64,000 nt of DNA from Henricia sp. BOLD:AAB3569 (Eukaryota; Echinodermata; Asteroidea; Spinulosida; Echinasteridae). The stretch is taken from assembly GCA_037783545.1 (NCBI GenBank), contig JBBELK010001246.1, forward strand, positions 1 through 64,000, read 5' to 3'. The notes under the pieces were generated by a model. That model saw only the letters and a program-made list of their open reading frames with translations, ran no database searches and was not told the origin of the DNA. This document shows positions 57,901-64,000 of this stretch, piece after piece. How positions within the stretch are numbered: the first letter of the stretch is position 1; each line of letters opens with the position of its first letter. The translations under genes and the position numbers were made by a program.

Positions 57901-58496
57901 AGAGAGTCATCAGTTGCCTGAACAATCCCTGTGTCCAACTTCCAAAACCGCTCAACCTGAGCTTCGAGACCACCTCGAACAAAGTTGGACACAGCACCTG
58001 AATCACTCGAACACCCAAGGGGGCCATTTATGGTCCATCCGAGAGGTGTTCTTACGGCATATGGCTCGCCTTCTTTCCCTCGGCGAACTTCAAGTGGCAT
58101 GAGGGCCTGCGGTGCATCTTGGCCAATCAAGATCGTCACACCGCTCTCATCCACCTGAGGAACTGGGAGGCACTTGAGGTGATCATATGTCGCCAGATTC
58201 TCGCGGGTTGCACAACTATCTCGAAGTGTCGGGAAGTCGTCCAGAGCGTAGACTTGTGGCAACTTATACCTCTTGCCACCACTCCTGCTTCCAGACACCT
58301 CTAGTGTAACCTGTAATGCTTCAACGCTGGAACTGCTGTTGAGTGTATCAAGGGACATAGACTGCGGTTTGCCTTGCATGTTTAGCTTCGCTACGAGGTC
58401 CATGGAACAGAAGCTTCTATTGCTTCCAGGATCAAGGAGGGCATGCGTTCGTATGACGTCATTTTTTCCAGCCTCTCTAACAAAGACTGTGACCAC
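54930..58496 (-). CDS. pol: BEL/Pao pol: protease, RT, RNase H, integrase
   Basis: The open stretch is 1188 codons counted from a GTG; there is no ATG at its start, and the frame is continuous with gag apart from one TAA. The protease (DUF1758 type) has LDPGS at about residues 21-25. The Pao-type RT has GDIEQMF at 354-360 and the catalytic YVDD at 435-438. RNase H shows FADAS (616-620), LELSAA (661) and TDST (691-694). The integrase has an H/C zinc site (HH at 919, CMLC at 966), then catalytic D1002 (VDCFGPF), D1064 (SDNGTNF) and E1115 (CWERQI). All key residues are present. The reading stops at TGHAVPLAGLK, where relatives normally continue with a DUF5641 domain of about 90 residues, so the C terminus seems deleted or frameshifted. 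The product would reverse-transcribe and integrate the element. Confidence 0.95.
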   Translation of the reverse strand: MVTVFVREAGKNDVIRTHALLDPGSNRSFCSMDLVAKLNMQGKPQSMSLDTLNSSSSVEALQVTLEVSGSRSGGKRYKLPQVYALDDFPTLRDSCATRENLATYDHLKCLPVPQVDESGVTILIGQDAPQALMPLEVRRGKEGEPYAVRTPLGWTINGPLGCSSDSGAVSNFVRGGLEAQVERFWKLDTGIVQATDDSLKMSANDKRVVDTWNESIRLKDGHYHLPVPFKSEPPGLPDNKSMAVKRLQSLGKRLSKNHDLHMRYSQEISSLLDKGYAEKVPVEKLDHAPGKTWYVPHHGVCNPNKPEKLRVVFDCAAKFHGVSLNDKVPQGPDMTNKLVGVLVRFREKRVGLMGDIEQMFHQVRVTEEHRDALRFLWWPEGDLAKAPEVLRMTAHLFGGVWSPSCATFALRRTADDNAADIGTSSTVQAVKENFYVDDLLKSFNSDDEAIAMVDQLTKLLAKGGFRLTKWVSNSKKVLAAIPQADKAKVVKDLDLDQDRLPIERALGVHWDMNGDSLGIKTKIDPRSHTRRGLLSVISSVYDPLGFVCPFILKAKLLFQNECRIVGKGWDDPLESDTQQEWVRWLKDLPLLGRFSLKRCLVPDDFGEICECRLHNFADASQDGYGAVSYLRIVNAKGNIHCAFLMGKSRLAPLKTMTIPRLELSAAVVAVRVDEMLKRELGLELQESVFWTDSTLVLQYITNLDKRFHTFVANRVAEIHRASSPNQWRHVNTEANPADDASRGLNANHMVSSDRWKKGPDFLWKHESSWPPMPEMRNLLDKDREVKQQAVSRAVNANESPDVIDRLINRFSSWLRLTKAVAWILRFKSWLKNHRQEQGSGLTVGELKAAETAVVKYVQGRSFRQEIIDLRGGRSVRRQSSIYSLCPHLDSTGILRIGGRLRLAPIGEEHKFQAILPKNHHVSLLLVRHTHQTLAGHSGKDHVLSLLRRKYWIPQPRPLISRVLKGCMLCRRLNGRPELQRMADLPEGRVTPGKPPFTHVGVDCFGPFLVKRGRSREKRYGCLFTCLATRAIHLEVLHSMEADSFLNGFVRFTARRGTPDCLYSDNGTNFVGGERELRDAISKLRKDDKVNGSLLAKHIDWRFNPPTASHMGGCWERQIRTVRKVLASLLQDEVLDDERLGTLFCEVESIVNDRPITPVSDDPNDLEALTPSHLLKFRTGHAVPLAGLK

Positions 58497-58514
58497 AGGT
58501 AATGCTACCTTGGA

Positions 58515-60062
58515 TTACTTGTGTGTACCACAAAACAAGCTAGTGGCGTCGCTGGGGGCAGTGGCTACAACCTTGGTCTGGACTTGCAATTTGTCACCGC
58601 CTTGGTTGGACTGGAAAGCCTCGTGTAGCAACTTGGAATGCTTGATCCTGCAGCCATCGACGCCACACACCCCTTGGTCACAATTCCTAGAGAAGTGCCG
58701 CTTGCCAGTTAAGCAATTGAAACACAGCTTATTCTGGCGAGCAACTTCTAGACGCTGTTTGGCACTCATTTTGTGAAACTTAGTGCATTGTATTAACCTG
58801 TGCGTGCTCGCACAAAGTAGGCAAAATTTATTCTGCGCATCCCTACCCACTCCCTTGTTCTCAGACATATAACTGTGCTGACTTGGTGGGTGCGCGTTTG
58901 CATAGGTACTAAACGACGAGACTCTTTTGCCTTCCTTGGAGCCTCTATCTTCAAATCCATAGACTGGGTCATTTGCTTCACGAGCAGCCTTACTGATGAA
59001 CCGAACAAGGCGTTCAACATCAGGGTACCGACCAGTCTGTTCAAGTGTTTCAATGGCCTTAGACCGCCATTTTGATTGGAGAAATTGGGGAAGTCTCTTG
59101 ACAATCATTCCCAAACTCCTCCGCGTGTCAACCTCTTCAAGTTTGTCCATAGCCGTAAGAGCTAGCATGCAACTTTGCAATTCGTCAGCGAGCTTTTGTA
59201 TTGCCGCTTTGTCTCCTGGTGTTACGCGCGGTCCATCCGTTAACTTACGAACCCATGCTTCCGATATCATATAGTCATTTCCAAATCGCTCGCGCAGCAA
59301 CCGCCGTGCAGTATGGTAACCTTCGTCCGGCGCCATCATAGCGCAGCACCGGACCACGGCGTGCGCTTCGCCTTCGCAACATTGAAGGAGCCGGTTCAAC
59401 TTTGCACTGGTGCCTACACTAGTGTGACCTATAGTACTGTCAAAACTTTGAATAAACACCCAATAATCTAATGGGTTGCCATTGAACTTGACAAGTTCAC
59501 ATTTCGGAAGTAGCATGGTATCAATCATTTGACGTTGCATATCTAGGTCTGATGGACTTGGAATCGGACGTAATGGTGGGCTTAAACCAGGGGGACCATT
59601 TGACATGTGAACCGGGGAACTTGACGCTGGAATAAATGGGTTTGTGCGCTGTACTTGGGGTGATAACCCGGGTACCTGGGAATTTAAATGCACTTCAGGA
59701 ACATGTGAACTTGTCAAGTGGGGATGGGGACTTAGTACAGGTGGTTGACTTTCACTTTGAAGCCAATGTGAGACCCGTTCATTTGGCAGAACATCGTCAT
59801 CTGAATGAGCCTCACCTTCAAATTCCAACAGCACGCGCTCTTCCGCTTCAATCTTTCCGAGTTCTAAATTTAGCTCTAACTCTCTCCTGTTTTGCTGCAA
59901 GCGCAGCTCTTCTTGTTCGAGAGCTTTAAGTTTACTTAAGCCGTCCGCCTCTGCCTTCAATTTTGCCTTGGCAGTTGCGGCTTTAACCCGCGCACTACTA
60001 ACTGTGCTTAGGTGAGACAATGCATCACTTTGTTTACTCAGCGATTTTGACTTAACAGACAT
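58515..60062 (-). CDS. gag: BEL/Pao gag with DUF1759 and zinc knuckles
   Basis: 515 residues from ATG at 60062. The N terminus (about 15-85) is a K/E/L-rich coiled coil, followed by a proline/serine-rich linker (about 105-165). A DUF1759-type capsid region (about 180-375) carries LVKFNGNPLDYW and LRERFGNDYMI. Zinc knuckles follow: CX2CX3HX4C (CLLC...H...C), CX2CX5HX4C (CFNC...H...C) and a CX4CX3H motif before KLLHEAF. The product would package the RNA into particles. The frame ends at TAA 58515-58517, and six codons later the pol stretch begins in the same frame, so pol could be expressed only by stop-codon readthrough, or this copy is inactivated. Confidence 0.95.
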   Translation of the reverse strand: MSVKSKSLSKQSDALSHLSTVSSARVKAATAKAKLKAEADGLSKLKALEQEELRLQQNRRELELNLELGKIEAEERVLLEFEGEAHSDDDVLPNERVSHWLQSESQPPVLSPHPHLTSSHVPEVHLNSQVPGLSPQVQRTNPFIPASSSPVHMSNGPPGLSPPLRPIPSPSDLDMQRQMIDTMLLPKCELVKFNGNPLDYWVFIQSFDSTIGHTSVGTSAKLNRLLQCCEGEAHAVVRCCAMMAPDEGYHTARRLLRERFGNDYMISEAWVRKLTDGPRVTPGDKAAIQKLADELQSCMLALTAMDKLEEVDTRRSLGMIVKRLPQFLQSKWRSKAIETLEQTGRYPDVERLVRFISKAAREANDPVYGFEDRGSKEGKRVSSFSTYANAHPPSQHSYMSENKGVGRDAQNKFCLLCASTHRLIQCTKFHKMSAKQRLEVARQNKLCFNCLTGKRHFSRNCDQGVCGVDGCRIKHSKLLHEAFQSNQGGDKLQVQTKVVATAPSDATSLFCGTHK

Positions 60063-60916
60063 TTTGACTATATTTGGCTAAATGTTTTCCTTTGGGACCG
60101 CCGAACAAATTGAATCAGTAAGCAATCATACATGCACTATAGCGACCTATATTCAACGGGCATTACCTATACAAATTTATAATAGTGAAAATAACGCTCG
60201 GTGAAATATATGAACAATTTTATAAACAATGCACCTTTAAGTGGATGTGCAGGAAACAAAACCCAAACCTTGTTAAGTGGCAATAAAAATACCAAAGTCC
60301 ACGAATTGGAGAGTTTTCTCAGTTCCTTGTGGTCACAATCCAAGGTGGTTTACTGCAACAGTCCTTGTTGGGGGAGGGGGGGGGGGGGGGTGGGGGGGGG
60401 GGGGGGGGCGTGCTCCCTGGTATGGCTGTAGTACTCCAGAAAGCAATCTCCTTGGGTGTTGACAGACGGCCGACACCAGCTAGGTCCACTTGTAGGAGAG
60501 AGGGGGGAGCAGCGGATGAGGACTTGACTTGCACCACCTGTCACCAGCTGTTTGGGCCTGTCCACACTGCTGGTCGTAAATCTGCCATTGACTGCAGACC
60601 AAAGTGGATTGTCTTGGTGCACAATCCCAAGGGACGATGGGTTGGCGACTGCACTCCTGCGACCCTGGGCCTGGCAGGGGCGATGGAACAAACACACTGT
60701 TCACACGCAGATTAATAGCACCATGCAGCAGTCTGCGTGGGAAACTTATCCCGGGGAACTTTAAGCCGATCTGGGTAGAGACTTCACAGATGCAAGACGG
60801 CACCGAACTTCCAGAGGACCAAAGTTAAACTTATCCCGGGGAACTTCAAGCCGATCTGGGTAGAGACTTCAGATGCAAGACGGCACCGAACTTCCAGAGG
60901 CTCAAAGTTATTAAAC
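60063..60916 (-). other. 5' leader of BEL/Pao element
   Basis: About 850 nt of untranslated leader separates the 5' LTR from gag. It holds two direct 85-bp repeats (from 60742 and from 60827, starting aaacttatcccgggg) and a 39-bp G-rich tract at 60370-60408. On the minus strand the LTR is followed by gtttaataactttgagcct; I could not match a primer-binding site to a particular tRNA. Overlapping frames up to 128 codons here are artefacts. Confidence 0.75.
60370..60408 (+). repeat. Poly-G tract, G-quadruplex-prone
   Basis: 39 bases of G interrupted only by one A and one T. In the retrotransposon sense strand it is a C-tract within the leader. Length may be unreliable in the assembly. Confidence 0.8.
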
Positions 60917-61544
60917 TGTAGCAGATTCTCCAAATGATCCACGAGACACACGTGTTCGTCTTATACTAGCTTGAAGCTTACACAAACTTTATTTGACCTG
61001 GGCAGAACAAACCGGTTAAGCCATAGAAGAAAGCCGTCATAAAAGCCATAGAAAACCGTCTAAAAGCCGTTGATAAAAGCCATTTAATCTGTAATTAAAT
61101 AATAATTCAAAACTAATGATAAAATGGGACTAATTAAACTACATGTAAGTAAACGTAAAAACAATTACAGAGACAGAACGGGGAAACCGTACCCAATTAC
61201 CTGCGCCAACAATTAAACAAGGTAATACATATTAAAGACGGACAAATGAAGTTACAATGGCAAAATAATAGAAAATACACTTACAACTTTGTTGAGCTTG
61301 TGTGGGCTCGCTTGGAGATCGTACTGAGTTGTTAATAGACCAATGTCTTGTAGGCAAGTGAAGTGTAATACATGTATGTCAGGACCAGTGGTTATTTGGT
61401 TACCTCGACATGTAGCATTGACCTGCCCACAAAGCTGGGTCACAGCTCTCAGTCGAGGTAACCAAATACTGATTGATATATACAAAGTAACAATTAAAGG
61501 ACACACAGGGACCAAAGAAGGACAAATAAAAAGCATGCTTTACA
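60917..61544 (-). repeat. 5' LTR of BEL/Pao element
   Basis: 628 bp, the partner of 53988-54615 with one difference. It would carry the promoter and RNA start for minus-strand transcription; no unambiguous TATA box is seen. It contains the same 17-bp inverted repeat. Confidence 0.95.
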
Positions 61545-61549
61545 ATTAC
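61545..61549. repeat. Target-site duplication ATTAC (right)
   Basis: Exact match to 53983-53987. Confidence 0.9.
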
Positions 61550-61600
61550 CAAGTGCTGAAATCAAATAAACCCAACATGTGGTAAGATAAAAAATCAGTT

Positions 61601-61670
61601 GGTCTTCTTTGGGATTGGAACTCAAGACATGTGACTCGCCAGGCAGAAGTTCTACCAGCTGAGCCAAGGC
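61601..61670 (-). repeat. tRNA-like pseudogene or SINE head
   Basis: On the minus strand, gccttggctcagctggtaga (A box) and gagttccaatccc (B box) lie at tRNA spacing. The anticodon stem does not pair well, so it is probably a SINE head or tRNA pseudogene. Confidence 0.5.
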
Positions 61671-61837
61671 ACAGTGTTATAATCCCCAGGTTTTCCCTGT
61701 GAACCCAACTTTTTTCTGGACATTACATCAGTATTGCATTTTGTTTGAGGGAAAGCGAAACGACTGCGTAACTCTATGCTTTTGAACATTTGCAAAAGCT
61801 GTGTAATTTTAACTGTGTGGTTTATCGGTCTGTTCAG

Positions 61838-62142
61838 TACGGAGCTCTGGAAGTGCCATCCGACTTGTTGAGATCCCGTGATAATTTATCGCCGGATGAC
61901 AACATATTCAGCACAAAATGTCGTCATCCCGTGATAATTATCTCGGGATGTCGTCGTCCTACATTTTGGATGTCGTCATCCCGTGATAAAATATTAAGGG
62001 ATGTCGTCATCCTACATTTCGGATGTCGTCATCCTGAGATAATTATCACGGGATGACGACATTTTTCGCTGAATATGTTGTCATCCTGCGATAAATTATC
62101 ACGGGATCTCAACAAGTCGGATGGCACTTCCAGAGCTCCTTA
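61838..62142. mobile_element. hAT-type palindromic MITE, ~305 bp
   Basis: The ends TACGGAGCTCTGGAAGTGCC and, in reverse from the right, TAAGGAGCTCTGGAAGTGCC start inverted arms of about 70 bp. The inner part repeats gatgtcgtcatccc words in both orientations. Flanks CTGTTCAG (61830-61837) and TTGTTCAG (62143-62150) match at 7 of 8, an 8-bp duplication typical of hAT elements. Confidence 0.75.
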
Positions 62143-62318
62143 TTGTTCAGAGCCTAACCTTGAATGAAGGAAATATAGACTGGTATTTTGTTTCCGCTTT
62201 GCGGCGTACCATCCACGCCTCAATGGTCAGTGCCATTCAACTACTACAACAACAACAACATAGTTGCTGATACTATAGTCTACACGGAAATGTTGACAGG
62301 GGAACAGTGCATTTTACA

Positions 62319-62430
62319 ATGTATCTACGAGCTCTACCGACGTTAAGTGTTCTTGCACTGACGGCAATTGTTCTCTCTTCTACCGGAGACGGCTTGCCTT
62401 CGCCCGCCAAGACGCAAAACTATTTTTATG
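62319..62430 (+). CDS. First coding exon of a secreted protein
   Basis: ATG at 62319 opens MYLRALPTLSVLALTAIVLS followed by STGDGLPSPAKTQNYFY and one extra base before a strong donor, TTTTATG|GTAAGC. Residues 1-22 form a standard signal peptide (one Arg, a hydrophobic core of about 14 residues, small residues at the cut near SSTGDG). The mature part starts proline- and lysine-rich. The next exon should lie in phase 1 downstream; I could not find it before the window end, and the intron contains a TTAA MITE (62708-63053). The family is not identified. Confidence 0.65.
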
Positions 62431-62707
62431 GTAAGCATCTATTCTAATTTATTTTCCTGTGGCCTTTTTAAATATCAATTAGCATTTTATGAGTAACATT
62501 TGGACTATTGCTGGCGCCCCGAATTATTTCCTTTCAAATGGAGGTGCAGTTTAGAAAGCCCAACTATGCTGTTGTTGCTTACGAGGTGCACGCAATTGCT
62601 AAGCAACCAACAGTCTAGTTGTTTTATGCAGTCTCTCCTGCTGTGAACTTGGCATTGATTCTGTACACCTGCCTCATGCACCCGTTCACATTACGTCGCA
62701 ACACAAA

Positions 62708-63053
62708 TTAAAGGAGCGTAACCAGATTTTTCCCCAAAAAATATTTTGTTCTAACCTAACAATCGTATAAAATTAATATCTCTCCAAAACACTATCCATG
62801 GGGAGAAAACAAGAAATTTGCGATCCCCAGTTTTGACGTGGAAGCAAAAAGGTTGGTGTAATCACTGCACTGCTTTATGTAACTATGTAACCGGATAAAT
62901 TAGTTTAGTAAACTTTGGTTGATTTTTGATAATATCCCCGGAAATATACGGATTTCACAATGGTGATGAGAAAAATATGACACGGCATACAAATCTCAAA
63001 ACCCATGGGGAAAATGTGGGAGTCAAAAATGTGATCTGATCACGCTCTTTTAA
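62708..63053. mobile_element. TTAA MITE, second copy of the 13201-13559 family
   Basis: It is bounded by TTAA at 62708-62711 and 63050-63053, with ends TTAAAGGAGCGTAACCAGAT and, in reverse, TTAAAAGAGCGTGATCAGAT. The interior aligns throughout with 13201-13559. Confidence 0.7.
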
Positions 63054-63158
63054 GTCTGGTCATCTGGATACAAAGTGTGCAATGTGAAAGGAAGTAGACA
63101 GTACGGCATCAAATGCCATTCAATAAAACACGAAAAGGCTATACAAAAAATGGTACAA

Positions 63159-63250
63159 ATATTTTTACGAGTTGAAAGATGGGATGTTCCATTCAACGAG
63201 GCGGAGCCGAGTTGAATGGAATAATTCCATCTTTCAGCGAATGAAAATAT
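63159..63250. repeat. Nested hairpin
   Basis: Outer arms (gttgaaagatgg / ccatctttcagcg) enclose a perfect inner hairpin, ttccattcaac/gttgaatggaa, at 63187-63221. Probably a small MITE. Confidence 0.6.
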
Positions 63251-64000
63251 TCGTTCCATTATTTTGTTTTATATAACGCCCAAGGAGATCATTGTCATTT
63301 TGATTGGAGAACATCTGAGGCTGGATCTGAATTAGTGGCTTTGGCTTTGGCTGTGGCTATAGTCCGGCAGCCAAAGGCCAAATTTCCACCTGACCCTAAA
63401 ATGTCTGATATAGTTTTTTTCTCTGCTGATTATTCATCTTTGGGGTGTATCTAATGAGATCTAGGGTGGTGTGGACCGGACACCCTTGAGCAATTTTAAA
63501 TATTCAAGATGGCGTCCAAGATGGCTCCCGCTAAGGTCTAAAATTGTAAAATCCCCCATATTTCCATGTTTGCTGCAACAGATCAATGTTTTTTTGGCCC
63601 AGATATATGTTTTGGGGTCCAATAATTTTGATAGAGAGGTTTGGAGAAGTATTGGATGTACCGTTGCTATGGTAACAAGAAATATGGCAGTAAAAAGTGG
63701 TAAAATGCGGTAAAAATTGGTAAAAAAAAGACAAACTGTCAAAAACTTCTAGTTAAATGTTTATTTGAGCATTGTTGTTCCTTTATGTACTAATGGCCAC
63801 AATGTATTGGATAAAATAAGTTTGATGAGTTACGATCTTCTGTTGCCTTGGTAACCATCTAAAATGAACATTCTGATGTTTGAAATATGTCTTATATATA
63901 ACATAGATATATTACATAAAACAGGAACATTTTCGCACTTAGTAAAATGTTTGCTTACCCTTATATCATTATACCAATAATTGGAACTGTACCAGTACGT
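63251..64000. other. Intronic or intergenic sequence to window end
   Basis: No exon, element end or RNA gene that I can support. Frames of 80 and 93 codons at 63460-63742 overlap antisense and contain repeat words (caagatggcgtccaagatgg). Confidence 0.4.

Larger units (their letters stand above)
53988..61544 (-). mobile_element. BEL/Pao LTR retrotransposon, 7557 bp
   Basis: On the minus strand the order is 5' LTR (60917-61544), leader, gag, pol, purine tract and 3' LTR (53988-54615), flanked by ATTAC duplications. The domain order protease-RT-RNase H-integrase with DUF1759 and DUF1758 types identifies the BEL/Pao superfamily. The LTRs differ at one of 628 positions (54588 T against 61517 G), so insertion was recent. 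Oddities are a TAA between gag and pol in the same frame, no clear DUF5641-type C terminus, and a long G-tract in the leader. Confidence 0.95.

Overview
The window is an AT-rich, repeat-dominated stretch of a metazoan nuclear genome. The features that point this way are spliced-exon signals (GTAAGT donors, pyrimidine-tract acceptors), tRNA-derived SINE heads, a BEL/Pao LTR retrotransposon, Helitron-like arrays, many miniature inverted-repeat elements (MITEs), a 6 kb minisatellite and a scrap of (CCCTAA)n. Frequent tacatgta and aggcctagg-type words, the TTTAAAGGCAGTATAC element ends and the BEL element suggest a marine invertebrate. An echinoderm, perhaps a sea star, is my best guess, but I cannot prove it from the sequence. 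No bacterial-type genes, rRNA genes or CRISPR arrays are present.

Layout. 1-11943 holds two direct copies of a segment of at least 5.8 kb (1-5783 and 6251-11943). Each copy carries private insertions, and the other copy supplies the empty site: a 950-bp Harbinger-like element at 2305-3254, a 92-bp CACTA-type MITE at 3492-3583, and a 237-bp tandem-repeat insert at 9377-10605. 11944-13559 holds inverted remnants of the same segment, a mariner-like foldback element and a TTAA MITE. 15116-21114 is a minisatellite of 47-bp monomers with higher-order structure. 21604-34092 is a head-to-tail array of four Helentron-like rolling-circle elements on the minus strand; two of them (E1 and E3) are near-identical and carry a 1.9 kb passenger that looks like a captured host promoter, exon and intron. 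34465-40197 is a run of palindromic MITEs, a SINE head, telomere-like repeats and one possible zinc-binding exon (37047-37472). 40400-49050 appears to be host gene territory on the minus strand: exons at 49040-49046, 48834-48922 and 48519-48628 join in phase to give a mitochondrial-presequence-like N terminus, and another exon lies at 41477-41596. The introns are packed with a SINE, a 2.7 kb terminal-inverted-repeat element and more MITEs. A small secreted-peptide ORF (42717-42934, minus) lies inside the 2.7 kb element. Two related GGCCCA-rich minisatellites (45770-46325 and 49430-50130) lie in inverted orientation.

53988-61544 is a young, nearly complete BEL/Pao retrotransposon on the minus strand. 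It has 628-bp LTRs differing at one site, a 5-bp target duplication ATTAC, gag with DUF1759 and zinc knuckles, and pol with protease, RT, RNase H and integrase. Gag and pol are in one frame separated by a single TAA, and the pol C terminus looks short. 61545-64000 holds a tRNA-like head, a hAT-type palindromic MITE, a second copy of the TTAA MITE, and a clear first coding exon with a signal peptide and splice donor (62319-62430, plus).

Most of the window is therefore mobile DNA in layers. The host content is limited to a few exons. Exon calls rest on splice signals and reading-frame quality and need transcript support; element calls rest on termini, target-site duplications and, where available, empty paralogous sites.
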